DNA of 64,000 bases from Doris montereyensis (Eukaryota; Mollusca; Gastropoda; Nudibranchia; Dorididae). Positions 36,263 to 49,272 of the stretch are shown piece after piece (within the stretch, counting starts at the first letter, position 1; each line of letters opens with the position of its first letter). The translations under genes were made by a program, and so were the position numbers. The notes under the pieces are model-generated. The model was given only the letters and a program-made list of their open reading frames with translations. It had not been told where the DNA came from and did no database searches. The stretch covers positions 269,501 to 333,500 of the forward strand of contig JAXRKP010000179.1 of NCBI GenBank assembly GCA_037039925.1, read 5' to 3'.

Positions 36263-37084
36263 TGTCCGGAAAGGGAAAGAAAAGATGACAATACATGCCT
36301 CTCATGTGATTGACTGACTGACTGTGGGGTGCAACCTCCCCCCCTAAATCGCCGTATTTTGATACTCGTTGACTCTAATGGAGATGTGCAACCCATTGTT
36401 AGAATCTGTCCCCCTCTTGCCTTGTTTTCTTCTCTTGGTTCACTTAACTGAAAAGACTGTTTGCCTGCCAAAACGTTCCAAAATTTTGGTCGGTTATGTC
36501 TTTATTGTTACATTTTATAATGCAACGCATATGATTATTTCGAACTATGATGTAATTTGTATGGACAATTTCATGACAAAAAATCCCATGCACGAGTAGT
36601 ATGGGTACGCAGAATTGAAAACACCCACTCGCCGAAGAAAATAGCACGTACGTTTACCTATTCGATATGCACTTCACATGCAATTTGATCGACAGCGCGA
36701 ATAAGCTCGAGTGGTTAATGAACGCAGACTTGTGTATAATGATAGTTTGATTTCGACGTGACGTTACAAGCATGTTTGCATTTAATTAACTACTCATTTG
36801 ATTTACTTCAAATTTTCTACAATTATTAAACATGACGTGCTGATCTTGACACGATATGACTTTCAAAACAAATCTGTCTCATTTGTTGAGTTACAAACGT
36901 TCAAACTTCGGAACGTTTTTTTTAAATTAGTTTTTTTTTACACTCACCCGAATTACCTTCTTCCATGTCAGACTTGAACTAAGGATGTAGTAGTTGATTT
37001 ACAATAGTTTTTTTCTTACTTTCAAGGAATGCATTTTATTGATGGTGTCAACCTATTGCACCTACTTACAGTTTTGATTAGCTA
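36263..37084. other. Intergenic, no gene seen
   Basis: AT-rich, only short unsupported open frames. Confidence 0.5.
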
Positions 37085-37245
37085 ACCGCCGATGGGACTA
37101 GGTGTTGATCCACCTACCTGGACCAGGAGGGTAAATTTTGCTAAACAAAACTCGAAGGATTTTTTCAACTGTTGGCGGGGCTCGAACCCATTACCTTTTG
37201 GTTGAGAGATCGACACCTTGCCTCTATGCTACCCAGTCCCCTTGT
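37085..37245 (-). repeat. tRNA-derived SINE (family A)
   Basis: On the minus strand this reads GGTAGCATAGAGGCAAGGTG (A-box region), AATGGGTTCGAGCCCCGCC (good B box), GTTGAAAAAATCCTTCGAG, and then the body with GTAGGTGGATCAACACCTAG. It is the best-preserved tRNA-like head of this family in the window. Confidence 0.7.
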
Positions 37246-37364
37246 AATAGAAGAATCGATGCTTTTGTTTTCAATGTCGTCAGAATTATTTCGATTCTTT
37301 TTTTAATGAATTTCGTACTATTTATCGACGAGAAAGCCGCTGAGCAAAGTACTAAAATTTGTGG

Positions 37365-40345
37365 GCGAATTAAGGGAAAAAGATGTTTCTTTCTTAATCA
37401 GTTCCCATTCTACCTTTCATTGTATGGACTCAGATGCCCGAGATGATCTTTCTCCAGGATGCCCTGTCCTGGCATTTTCTGTTTCCTTCCAAAAATGTTC
37501 AATTTCTATTCTTCAATGCCTCTTTTATATCTCCTTCTCACTTTCTCCGAGGTCTGCCTTTTGGTCTTTTACCTTGAGCTTCGGCACTGTATACTGATTT
37601 AGCTATTCTATTGTCTTTCATTCTGTTTACATGCCCAAACCATCTCAATTGATGTATTTCTATCTTAGTTTTTATGCCATCTGCTTTGGTTTGATCTCTC
37701 ATTGTTGTGTTTCTGATTTTGTCTATTTTAATTTTCCCTATTACTCTTCTTAGATATTTCATTTCAGCTGCCTGTACTCTACTGTATTCTTTACTGTGTA
37801 AGGTCCAGGTTTCACTGCCATAGAGGAGAGTAGGACAATGAACTGTGTCGTATACTGCCATTTTGTTTTTGGTTAACAATTCTTGTTTACCTACAAATGC
37901 CTTTCCTAGATGGTTATATATTGCACTTGCCTTTTGGATTCTCTGGCTGATTTTTTTCTCTTAGTTTTCCCTCTGAGTTTATCATTACTCCTAGGTAATT
38001 GTAGCTTTGAACTTGTTCTATATTCTCCATGCCCAATTTAAGATTTTGTGTTTTAACTTCCCTAGTTACTAGCATTGTTTTTGGTTATCTTTGCATTTAC
38101 TCTCATTCCTCTTTTATTTAGTTCATTGTTCATAACGTTGATATTCGAATGAAGGTCACTTTCTGTTTTTCCAAACAGAACTAAATCATCGGCAAATGAA
38201 AGCATTGATACATTTACTGGTTTGAGCTTTCACATACCTACATTCATTTTCTTCATTTTTGAGGATGCCTTTGCAACTGAATCCATAAATGTGATAAACA
38301 AAAGAGGACTAAGGATACAACCCTGTCTTACCCCTATATCTACATCAAATTCTGCAGATATGTTTCCAGAGTAGCTATTCTTACTGAACATGTTGGTTTA
38401 TTGTAAAGACTTTTAATGGCTTCTATTAAATTTTGCTTTACATTGTGTTCTTTAAGGAATGCCATAGTTTGTCCCTCCTCACAGTGCCAAACGGCCTTTC
38501 TAGATCTATAAAACACAGGTGCAAGTCAGTGTTTCTCTCAAGGAATTTTTCTATTATTTGTCTAATTGTAAATATGTGGTCTTGTACACTTCTTCCTGGT
38601 CTAAATCACCCTGATGCTCTTCAATCTGTCCTCTACTCTTTTCCTTAGTCTCAATTCCAGTATCCTGGCATACACCTTTCCCGGTACGCTAAGTAGTGAT
38701 ATCCAACTATAGTTTGAGCATTCCATAGTTGATCCTTTCTTATTATGTATTGGTACTACCGTTTCCTTTTTCCAGTCGTCTGGCACCTGTTTGGACTTCC
38801 ATGCTTGTTGGCATATTACATGTAGTAGTTTGTCTGCCTCTCTCCCTTTGTTTTTAATCATTTCTGCATAAACTTGATCTGTTCCTGTGGCTTTTCCTAA
38901 TTTCATTTTTCTTATAGTTGTTTGGATTTCTTCCATCGATATATCTACATCTTCAGTTGTCTCCTCTTGATTACTTGATATTCTTACTAATTGATCTTTA
39001 CTCCTTGTTTCATACGTTCTGGAGGGATTATGTAATTGTTGAAAATACTTCCTCCTCGCTTCCATGATTTGGCTGTCTTCTTTCATTATTTCTCCTTTGA
39101 CCTTCTTAATTTATCGTATTGGGCATGCTTTGGTCTTTCTCATGCTCTTCATTGCCCCAGAACAGCCTTTGATTTTCTTGATAGCTTTCTTGTAGTCTTT
39201 TGTCCAGACTCTTCCCATTGTTCCTGTTTTGCTTTCCTCACTTCCTCTTTGGCGATATTTCTTTTATTCACGTAATCTATCCTACCCTCTGATCTCTTTG
39301 TTTGCAAGTATTTCTTTCAGGCATCCTTCTTTTCTTTGATCTTAGTTTTGACATTCTCATTCCACCATGCTGTTTTTTCCTATCTCCTTTAATTTGTTTC
39401 CTACCACAGACCTCTTCAGTACAACTGAGGAGTGTTTCTTTAAACAATTTCCGCTTTTCTTCTATTGTGCTATCATTCAAGTCCATCTGTCTTTCACTGA
39501 TAAATCGTTTTATCCTTGATTGGTATATCTCTTTTACTATTGATTTATTTAGTGCCTCTATTTTGAGTTTAGTAGCTTTCTTCTCTTTCCTTTTCTGTTT
39601 GTTTTCTTCAGTCAGTAATCTCATTTTGGCAATCACTAGGTGATGATCACTAAATATTTCTGCTCCTCTGTTTACTTTGCATCCAATGTACTGCAAAAAA
39701 GGGAGCTGCTAACTATTATGTAGTCTATCATTGACTTTTCACACCTGTCTTCATTTACTCTTGTATATTTGTGGATATTTTTATGAGGAAAAAAGGTGTT
39801 AGCTATTTTCATGTTATTCTTTAGGCAAAAATCTATTCGTCTCTCTCCATTTGGAGAAGTTGTCTTTCCTTTTTTACCTATTACTCCTCCTGATGTTTCT
39901 ATATTGTTGCCTACTCTAGCGTTTAAATCTCCTAAAACCATTTGTTCCTGTTTGGGTTTAAGATTCTCTGCAGCTATTTGTAAATCGTTTTTGAAGATAT
40001 TTTTTCTTCTTTAGTGGCATCTTCGTTTGGTCTATAAGCTATTAATAATTTAATTTCTCGTCCTTTTAGTTTAATATTTACCTCTAATAGCCGTGGGCTC
40101 ATAAATTTCCAGTTTCTAGTAGCTTTTCATGCCTTTTATGCACTAGGAGACCTACTCCTGCTCTAGCTCAATCTTTGACATCTACTCGTGAGAAGATCAA
40201 AGTATGGGTTGGTCCTACATTTTCTATTCTTTGTCCTTTTTTCTTTGTTTCTGTAATAGCCAAAATGTCTACTTTGAAATTTTCCATTTCTTCAACTAAT
40301 TTTAACTCTATTTTCCATTTATTGCCCTCATATTCCAGATAAAGA
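37365..40345 (-). mobile_element. Non-LTR retrotransposon (RTE-like LINE), nearly full-length, degenerate
   Basis: Minus-strand coding runs from an apurinic-type endonuclease (WKIELKLVEEMENFKVDILA, then TETKKK, LGDLNARVG and YIIVSS at about 40330-39690) through a basic linker to the reverse transcriptase. RT landmarks are GKATGTDQVYAEMIKNKG, QVPDDWKKETVVPI and the catalytic FADD at 38185-38196. The C-terminus carries LLYGSETWTL, then EMKYLRRVIGK, then LRWFGHVNRM and RPKGRPRRK. Many frameshifts and stops break the frames. The 3' end carries an A-rich tail. RTE-like assignment is from motif style; other LINE clades are not excluded. Confidence 0.85.
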
Positions 40346-40399
40346 TAATAATGTATGTTATAGGTGTATCTGTGTGTCTGCACTATTGAGTGTGTGTGT

Positions 40400-41689
40400 G
40401 TGCGTGCGTGAATAAAATCGATTTAAAAAAAAATCGAAAGTCAAGTTTGCAAAAATGTGATTCGTAACGTGAAGAAAATCGAAACGGAAATTAAAGGAAG
40501 GAAGTAGAGAGCGATGTCTAATATTGTTTGTACCTTTATTTTTCATTTTCTGGCCATCAACATGCTGGTGTTCTTTGGGCAACGTTTACAGGACATACCT
40601 TTATCTGACCTGTGTTTTGCTGCACCACTTTACTCGCCCACCCAAAAAAGTTCTCTTCAACTCTCTCTCTCTTCTCTTTCTCTATGAGAATCATTTATTT
40701 TACGCTTTTTAAAATATCCTTTTTGACCTAAAGTGTGTGTTATGCTGTCTCCCTGCTCAGACTATTCCTTCAAGGCTCTGCACTTGAACATGTTCAACTC
40801 TGAAAGACTTTATAGTTTTATGATCTGGATGCACTATTATTGACCCCGAAATAGTCACTGATTGCAACACATTCCATTTAATGGATCATCGTTTTTTATT
40901 TGATATGTGTTTTCTCTTTCTTGTTCTTCTGAGTACACCTATCTTTCTAGACTTGAGGATGTCTTCAAATTAAGAGAGAAAAGAAAGACATAATTAAAAA
41001 GGGAAAAAACGTATGAAAAAATAAAAGGGTAAAAGGAGAGGGGAAGGGGGGGGGGTAAATAATGCCGAGAGAAAAAAATGGCATAATTCACGTGAAGAGT
41101 TCGTGTTCACATACTTGTTTAATAGCATATTATTATTATTAATAATAATAATACTATTATATTCTTTTTGGTAAGCGTGCTTTAATAGAATCTACTCTCC
41201 CTACGCGTCTCGTAAAACCTTGACACGTTTTGACTTTAAAAGCGGGCATAAAAACCTGTGTAATGACCCATGATTGTGGGCCACATAATCCTGCCGATCG
41301 TTAACTTCAAGGCCAAGATGAACGGACTGTCGTTGCCGAGACATAAGTATGGACGGCTGTCAAAATGAATCACCGTAGTTAAACACCGACTCGTTTATAG
41401 ACGTTTTTTTGGTCAACGTTCAGACTGTCTGTCTTGGTAATGGAGTTTTTCTGTCTCCACCTCTGTGTAATATAATCCACTTTTGTCGTATTATTAACTA
41501 TGACAAAGTCATTTTGAAGGAAGGTGAGAGATTAATCTCTATCGTAGATAAGGCGTCAAGATGAGCGTGTTCCGTCCTCGTGCTCCTGACATGAAGTTGA
41601 AGAGTGGAAAAGGATTTTTTTTTTTAAAGGGAAGCAAAGGGGTGTGGGGGGGGGGGTTTAAATGATTATTATTTAAAATGTGAATTTAC
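40400..41689. other. Intergenic, no gene seen
   Basis: AT-rich sequence with a G run near 41044-41056, an ATT/AAT inverted microsatellite near 41130-41160 and a second G run near 41647. No gene recognised. Confidence 0.5.
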
Positions 41690-41860
41690 CCACACATCTC
41701 TCTTGTGTGATCTCGGGAGTTTTGGGTTGGGGTTTCAGTGGTTCTCGGAAAAACGCGAGGATATTATTTTGTTTCAATCTGTCGGACATTAACCTTTGAC
41801 CTTTTTGGTCGAGAGGTCGACACTTTGCCCTGGACCGTCGAGGTCCCTTGAGGAGGATCA
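41690..41860 (-). repeat. SINE family A, degraded copy
   Basis: The minus strand shows GGGCAAAGTGTCGACCTCTC followed by ACCAAAAAGGTCAAAGG. This fits the head of family A, but the B box is poorly kept. Confidence 0.45.
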
Positions 41861-42203
41861 GTGGCGATTGCATGACATGTCTGATATAAGAATATCATGT
41901 ATATCATGTATTATGTTAAGTGATGTATAGGAGTAAACCATCTTGAAATTATTCTAGTATAACTTGAGTATCACAATTAAAATTTGACAGTGTGCTCTTT
42001 AGATGTTTTTCATACTATGTATATGGACGAAAGCGTTAGTAGTGTTGGTCAGTGAAAATGGGCCATACAGAATCCTGAATAATGCAGTTTTATTGTCTTC
42101 CTCGGCAGTCTCGTGACTTTAAATTTTTAAAAGGACATCTATAGAATTGTTATGCTTTGACATTTTATCATTGTCGTTCTATGATATTAATATTATGAAA
42201 AGT

Positions 42204-42448
<245 letters not shown>

Positions 42449-42699
42449 AGCACGTTCTTCTCTATGTCTCAGTTGTCTCTATAATATGATATCATCACCT
42501 ATTTTGTTTATGCCATGTTTAAAACGCTTAATTAAACGAAACATTCCCAATATCGCTGTATGGAGAAAATTATGAATAATTTGGTATAGACGGAAGATGG
42601 CTACAATGTGTATCACCCAGCCCCCTTAGCGTGATCACACAGAATACCCCACAGCACACTTATATCGGAAGACCTGAAAGCCTTGTACAGTGAGTTCTT

Positions 42700-43150
42700 T
42701 GACGGCCCCTAATGTATGCGTGTTGGCATCGGTGGCTGCCTCCCTGTCAGTGGTTGGCCTTTGTTGTCATCACGTGACTATATCGATCAGCCAGGAGGTG
42801 ATGTCATCTTCTCCCTTCTTTGGTGGCCTCTACGAGTAGACATTAGCAACCGATGGCAGCAGAAATAGCGGTGGTGCCATATCTAGCAGGAGCTCTGGCT
42901 ACTTTCTCGTCCTGTGTTTTGGCAGTGTCAGACGCCTCGTCCCTCCACTCGGTACTGGGCGTCCATTTTGTTTTGCTTTCCCCTGCCACCGGAACGATGT
43001 GCCTTTTAAGACAGACGATTCGTGCGCCACCTTTGTTTTCTACTTTCATCTCGTGGATGCTGCTACTCATCGCCTTTTGTTAAGGGACCCCCGTTGCTTC
43101 CACCGCCTACTTCTTCGTTTACATGCCCTTTTTTGTGTCCCAACCCGCAA
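42700..43150 (+). promoter_or_regulatory. Candidate promoter and first exon
   Basis: A GC-richer stretch contains an E-box palindrome (ATCACGTGACT, about 42770) and a CRE-like TGATGTCA (about 42799). A 76-codon ATG frame follows (42853-43083, starting MAAEIAVVPYLAGALATF), and then a strong donor GCAA|GTAAGTGA at 43151. The frame is hydrophobic, resembles no protein I know, and is also open on the other strand, so its coding status is doubtful. It could be a 5' UTR exon. Confidence 0.3.
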
Positions 43151-43734
43151 GTAAGTGAGTTATGTGCACGTTCATGATATATTATATTTGTCAACGGGAA
43201 GAAATTAGATGCATGCCCTTTTGGACGCGTGTGCATGTGTGAGCGCGTGTCTGTATGTCTTTGTTTACATTGCAAACCGTAGTGTTTTGTGTTTTCTTTG
43301 TCACGCTCTCTCTAATTGTCTCTTTGCCGTAAGCCTCGAATGCGTCACCTGATTTCACCGTGGCATTTGCGTCTCATGAGTCAGCCGAAAATCGAACGTT
43401 CAAGCTATTTTCACACCGCCTTTTATAACAAGCCGTCAATTGCCGGTGGTTTATTTATGTATTTTCTTTTTAAATTCTCCTGCAGTCTTCTAATAATATG
43501 GGGTTCCGTCTAACAAATGCCAGAAATAACGACTTAACGCCGTACTTTGAGGAAGACCTTTAGCTTTGATCAATAATATTATTTTCGCGGAGTGTGAAAT
43601 TATGCAGCCCGTGGGTTCTATGCCTGTTCTATGTCAATTGCAAACACATGATATTATAATAGACGTGGCTTAGGATTTGATTTGGTTTACATCCATAGAA
43701 TTCTTATCCATAACTAAGGTGATCTTGGGGTTCT

Positions 43735-44013
43735 GGGAAGGATATTTAATTTTGCCTGGACTTCCCCATTAAAAAGCCAAGGGATCTTTAACGTGTACAG
43801 AATGGTGTGATCTACACCCAGGACCTCCTTTTTATCGCCCGTATCCGATGGGACTAGGTGTCGATCCACCTACCTGGACGGGGGGGGGGGGGGGGGGGGG
43901 GGTAAATTTTACTCGAAAAAACTCAAAAATGTTCAACCGTTGGCAATGTTTGAACTCACGAGTTTTGATTGAGAAGTCGATACCTTGCCCCTGAACTTCC
44001 GAGTCCCCTAGTG
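43735..44013 (-). repeat. tRNA-derived SINE (family A) with 23-G run
   Basis: The minus strand shows the head (CAAGGTATCGACTTCTCAAT and GAGTTCAAACATTGCC), the body with GGTAGGTGGATCGACACC and the tail ACGTTAAAGATCCCTTGGC. A pure G run at 43880-43902 sits in the body where other copies have a short AGGAGG. The run length is prone to sequencing error. Confidence 0.65.
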
Positions 44014-44425
44014 ACTTACAAATCTTTTGAACTAACGTTTTGTTTCATTTTTCACATCACTATTATCTACCCTGGCGTTTTGTCTGTCTGGAGTGTGCCA
44101 TGGATGGCCGGGGATGCGCAGTGGAAACCTAGTTTCTCGGTACGCTCTCGCTTTGAAGCGATGAAGAGCCAACGAGCCGTTTTAGGTCTTTTCTCTTTCT
44201 TTTTTTTTTTTACATCGTGCGACGTAGATAATATTGTGGTTATAGTCTTCATCATACGTGTTTCACATCGCTCATACTTGTATGTGTAGGCTTACTATTA
44301 TTCATGTCATTGTAAGAAGCACTAGATCTAGATCTAGTTATGTCAGATGAACACAAAATCCATCGAGGAATATTCTTTGGACTGCGAGACGCACGCTGCT
44401 GTTGCGTCACACATGTTGCTTCTCA

Positions 44426-44466
<41 letters not shown>
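44426..44466 (+). repeat. (TG)n microsatellite
   Basis: About 41 bp of TG dinucleotides. Confidence 0.9.
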
Positions 44467-44470
<4 letters not shown>

Positions 44471-45082
44471 CGTGTGTGTTAGATTGATTGTTTCTCTCAC
44501 TCACTCAATTGCAAGTCGGTGACTTTAAGAATCACGGTACTCTTCCATGTACAGACAGGTATCACAGTCGCATTATTGTGCTTCCTACAACAACAAAAAC
44601 ACCTCACTGTTGACCTTAATAACATCTGTGGTCGCCATGGATTTTCTCTCTTTAACTTGAGGGTTGTCCGCCCTTGCGTTTTCTTTCTTTTAAATCGCGC
44701 GTCCACTAGAGGTGTTGTGTTTTTTTTGGTCACTCCCAGATCTAACTCGTAGGCAATATATATCCGTTACACACCGTAAAATAGTTTGATGATGTCACGT
44801 TTTGCCTGGTCTGGAAGGGTGAAAACTCCAGCGGACGCGGGGCGTTACCCTTGTTGACTTTCCACACTTGTTGTTTGCAGTGTAGGTGTAATCTCGAAAT
44901 TGTTATGTAGATCTAGTCGTAGCATTGTGACACCCTCATTTTCTGTCTCTTCTTTTTTGTCATGATTGCTTCACGGCTCTTCCCTCGGCGAGTCGACGGC
45001 CGACGTGCGCTCCGATAGCGTTCTCTACCTCTCTTTGTTCACTGTCGTCCTTGTGTTTTTACCTCCGACGAGGGAGATTCGG

Positions 45083-45385
45083 TAGGTAGTCCAGAGGCAA
45101 GATACCGGCACCTCAAATCAGAAGGCGTAGTAGATTCAAGCCCTGACGGTTGAACAATTGACTCGAGTGTTTTCGAGGAAAAACCTACCCTCCTAGCCCA
45201 GGTAGGTGGGTTGCCACCTAGACCCGTCGGAGAGGGACGGTAAAAAGGAGGTCCCGTGTGCTGCAGATCACAACTCTCTGTACACGTTAAAGATCCTTGG
45301 CTGTGGCTAGAAATGTTTTTTAAAGCGCTATGAAAACTCCGGAGATCACCTTGGCTGTGAGTGGATGTGGGTAAAATCAACATCG
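45083..45385 (+). repeat. tRNA-derived SINE (family A), near full-length
   Basis: GTAGTCCAGAGGCAAGATA and TAGATTCAAGCCCTGACGG form the tRNA-like head. The body runs through AAAACCTACCCTCCTAGCCC, GGTAGGTGGGTTGCCACCT and ACACGTTAAAGATCCTTGGC. The tail has GTGGGTAAAATCAA. It supplies the orientation and approximate length (about 300 bp) of the family. Confidence 0.7.
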
Positions 45386-45717
45386 AATCAAAACCTCAGA
45401 CGATGATGTTATAGATGCTTTCCTGCCTTGACGGTTTTTTTTCCTTCTATTGCTGTTTTGTTGTTATTGTTATTGTTATTATTTCCCAGCAGGATTACTT
45501 GAAAATGACTCAACCGATATCCCTTTAAGTCTCATGGCAAGAGGCTTGTGAGTCACAGAATGACCGATTTTAAGTTCGGTGTGGATGTAGGTTTATAAGT
45601 ATGGATATGGGTTGTCGTTTCTTTCACACTTTATTTTTTTTTTTTTATCTCTCTATGCGTTAGTTGTGAGAGTGAATTGCGGCATGACCTCTTACATTTC
45701 AATTTCTCTATGAAAGG

Positions 45718-45857
45718 ACGGGCGGCTGGCGGGCGATATTGGTAGGTCCTACTTCTTTCCTTTCACTCTTTTTACTATTTTTCTTTCATCTTGCTGTTGC
45801 CTCTTTAGCCACCCCGAGATCACCGCCAATGGTAGACGGGGGTAAAGTCCAGTGAAA
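45718..45857 (+). repeat. R140 repeat, copy 4
   Basis: GGCTGGCGGGCGATATTGG, then the CT-rich core with CTTTCATCTTGCTGTTGCCT, then CCCCGAGATCACCGCCAATG and a GTGAAAC end. Confidence 0.65.
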
Positions 45858-46425
45858 CTATAAATAGGTTTAATTGGACTGCACGGCATCGCACAGCGTT
45901 GTGAGTGCACAACAACAGGTGAAACTGTTGAATTCGTACTAGGTTGTGAATTTATTTTGTGTAATTCATAATTCATACATTTATTATTTATAATTTGTAT
46001 ATCTAGAGATTAAGCCTACACATCTATAGCCAGATATAGGTTTCAAGATTAAGATTATATATTTAAAACCATGCCTCGAGATATAAATGATAGATCTAGA
46101 ACTGGATATCAAGATTTAGATAAAAGATGAGATCTACTTTAAATTGTGTGTGTGTGTGGGTGTGGGTGTGGTGTGTGTTCACGCGCGCGCTTGTGCGTTC
46201 ATCTCAGTATCGACATTGTCAATTAGCGCACAGCAAGTTTTGATTAGTTTATCAGCTTGTTTAACAAGGACAAATCCCTCCCCCCCTCGCCCCTCCACGA
46301 AATCTTTGAATAAGCCCTCCCCCCCTCCCCCCCATCGCATTCCCTTCATTTGCCAATTATAGCAACCAGCTTTGTGTGGTCTCACATGTGGGCGTGTTTG
46401 GTGTGTATATCAATATTAGAGGTTT

Positions 46426-47372
46426 GCTATTAAAGATGTCATAATGTTGTAAAGAGTTTATATACAAAATGAGACAAGAAAGCCATTTGCTCATAAAGAT
46501 ATCGTAATGTTGTAAAGAGTTTATACAAAATGAGACAAAAAAGTGAGACAAGAAAGCCATTTGCTCATAAAGGTATCGTAATGTTGTAATGCGTTTATAC
46601 GAAGTGAGACAAGCCATTTACTCATAAAGGTAGTAATGTTGTAATGCGTTTTTGAGACAAGAAAGCCATTTCATAAAGGTATCGTAATGTTGTAATGAGT
46701 TTATACGAAGTGAGACAAGAAAGCCATTTGATCATAAAGGTATGTAATGTAATGTAATGAGTTTATTCGAAGTGAGACGAAAGAAAGCCATTTGATCATA
46801 AAGTTGTAATGTTGTAATGCGTTTATACGAAGTGAGACAAGAAAGCCATTTGCTCATAAAGGTATCGCAATGTTGTAATGAGTTTATACGAAGTGAGACA
46901 AGAAAGCCATTTGCTCATAAAGGTATGTAATGTTGTAATGAGTTTATACGAAGTGAGACAAGAAAGCCATTTGCTCATAAAGTTGTAATGTTGTAATGCG
47001 TTTATACGAAGTGAGACAAGAAAGCCATTTACTCATAAAGGTATCGTAATGTTGTAATGAGTTTATACGAAGTGAGACAAGAAAGCCATTTGATCATTTG
47101 ATCATAAAGTTGTAATGTTGTAATGAGTTTATACGAAGTGAGACAAGAAAGCCATTTGATCATAAAGGTATCGTAATGTTGTAATGAGTTTATACGAAGT
47201 GAGACAAGAAAGCCATTTACTCATAAAGGTATCGTAATGTTGTAATGAGTTTATACGAAGTGAGACAAGAAAGCCATTTGGCTCATAAAGTTCGTAATGT
47301 TGTAATGTTGTGAGACAAGAAAATTTGAGTTTATATGCGTTTAAGTGAGACAAGAAAGCCATTTGATCATAA
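46426..47372 (+). repeat. Minisatellite, ~61-bp unit, about 15 copies
   Basis: The unit contains GAGACAAGAAAGCCATTTGC, TCATAAAGGTATCGTAATG, TTGTAATGAGTTTATACGA and AGT. Several units are shortened (lacking GGTATC or the GAAGT part), so spacing alternates between about 50 and 61 bp. Minus-strand open frames here are translations of the repeat. Confidence 0.9.
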
Positions 47373-47467
47373 ACTTTACTTCGTTCATTTATCTTTCATC
47401 TTGCTGGTTCCTCTTAATTCATCCTGAGATCACGGCAATGGTAGACAGGGTAAATGTCAATGAAACC
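47373..47467 (+). repeat. R140 repeat, 3' part
   Basis: Directly abuts the 61-bp minisatellite. It has TTTCATCTTGCTGGTTCCTC, TTCATCCTGAGATCACGGCA and GTCAATGAAAC, and lacks the GGCGGG start. Confidence 0.6.
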
Positions 47468-47639
47468 AATCCTCGTTTTGAGATATTTTACATTGACTAT
47501 TGAATGTATGTATATTATATATTATACATATTACATACAAGCATGTTACACCCCGAGGTGATGCCAAGTACGATTGTTAGCACGGAAATATATTCGATCC
47601 TGGGGTAAAGCAGGTGGGCGTCAACGGCCTGCCTACTAT

Positions 47640-47970
47640 TCCAACTTTTAAGTAAGCTGTTCAAAATGATACCCACAAAAGACGTGGAAACAACGAAGTC
47701 GGCCTCTCGGCCAAAATGTCGTGTGTTCGTACCCGCCTGACTGGAAAAAAAAAACGTTCTCGAGGTTTGTTTTCCGAGTAAAAACCTACCTCCTGGCCTA
47801 GAGACAGGTGGATCGACACCTAGTCCCATCGAAGACCGACGATAACCAGGAGGCCCCCGTGTGCAGATCTCAACGTTCTGTGCATGTTGAAAAATCCCTT
47901 GACTGTTTACAAGGCAGTCCAGTCAAACGTTTTAAAAATCCTACCCAAAACCCCCGAGATCACGTTAGTA
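47640..47970 (+). repeat. tRNA-derived SINE (family A)
   Basis: The head has CGGCCTCTCGGCCAAAATG and a weak B box (GTGTTCGTACCCGCC). The body has AAAAACCTACCTCCTGGCC, GGTGGATCGACACCTAGTCC and TGTGCATGTTGAAAAATCCC. The tail is CCCCCGAGATCACG. Confidence 0.65.
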
Positions 47971-48024
47971 ACAACTCACTATATCCCCAATGGTCCCAAT
48001 GGCATAGGTGTTTCATTAGTCACC

Positions 48025-48150
48025 GTGCCTTTCCTGTCGCTGATGATACACATAATATGCATCATAGTGCCTTTCCTGTCGCTGATGATACACATAATAT
48101 GCATCATAGTGCCTTTCCTGTCGCTGATGATACACATAATATGCACATCA
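48025..48150 (+). repeat. 42-bp tandem repeat, three units
   Basis: Three almost identical units of GTGCCTTTCCTGTCGCTGAT followed by GATACACATAATATGCATCA and TA. The 42-bp period is a multiple of three, so several frames stay open across it. No conserved protein is recognised. Confidence 0.9.
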
Positions 48151-48319
48151 TACGTTGTGTGTATTCTCGTAAATCCAATGCCTTGTTGAATGCTGTTTTT
48201 GATTGTAGATAGTGGCTTGTCACTACGAAGTAGAATAGGCCAAACACATGAATAGAATTGAGTATACAAAAGATTTGAATACATTTTAAATGTATACGTT
48301 AGAAATGATTATGTATTAC

Positions 48320-48550
48320 TATGTGTGTGTATGTATGTATGTATGTATGTATGTATGTATGTATGTATGTATGTATGTGTGTGTATGTATATATTATTTG
48401 TGTGTATGTAATATGAATGTATGTATATATTATGTGTGTGTGTATGTATGTATGTATGTATGTATATGTTATGTGTATGTATGTATGTGTATGTACATGT
48501 GTGTATGTATATATGTATGTATTTATATATGTGTGTATGTGTGTGTATGG
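48320..48550 (+). repeat. (TATG)n microsatellite, compound
   Basis: A pure TATG run to about 48378, then variable TATG/TGTG units. The Tyr-Val-Cys-Met frames across it are artefacts. Confidence 0.9.
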
Positions 48551-49064
48551 ATTATGTACGCATATATTTGTATATTATGTATCAGTCCTGGGTTTTTTTT
48601 GCTGTTGTATTTTGGCCCATAGATTTATACTTTATGTATTATGCCTAACTGTCTTTCTATCTCCTTTTTACCATCGCGTGTACGTTACTTGTTCTTCGGT
48701 TTTCTTGAGCTGTGTATTCCGTCCGCCCAACTTTCTCCCACAAAGCGTGTTGCCCTGCCCTCCCTCGTTTAGTAGTCTACATTCAAATATGTACGTGGCA
48801 TTCGATTTTTGTCTCATTCTATTACTCAGCTCGGTTTAGTTGTCGTGACTTACTGCCCTATTAAAACGGAAAGTTGTCACCCATTGTGGGTCGCCGTGAA
48901 ACTGTTTCTAGCTCACACGGTGTCACGAGCGAAGCACTAGATCTACATTATTATTGACCATGAAGGAGAAGCCACCAATAACATGCCACTAGATCTCTTA
49001 TTAGATTAGTACTCTCATTCTAGTATTGCAGGCCCCGTATGAAATCACTTTGTTAAGGGGAAGG

Positions 49065-49179
49065 ATGGGCGGTTGGCGGACGCCGCTACTGGTAGGTTCT
49101 ATTTTTCTTTCTTTTTTCCCCCTCTTTCATTTCTGTTTCCTCTTGCTGTTTGCTCTTAATTCACCCTGAAATGAATACA

Positions 49180-49240
<61 letters not shown>

Positions 49241-49272
49241 ATGGTGGTGGTCATGGGTGAATTCAATGAACC
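49065..49272 (+). repeat. R140 repeat, copy 6, with (TTA)n insertion
   Basis: GGGCGGTTGGCGGACGCCGC starts the copy. The ATTCACCCTGAAAT segment is followed by a TTA/TAT trinucleotide run (about 49181-49239) where other copies continue to the ATGG part. Confidence 0.6.

Noticed and set aside
47808..48212. 134-codon frame with a 14-residue repeat
   Set aside because: It spans a SINE body and a 42-bp tandem repeat; the period is a multiple of three, so open frames on both strands are expected by chance.
48290..48839. Tyr/Val/Cys/Met-rich open frames
   Set aside because: Produced by a (TATG)n microsatellite.
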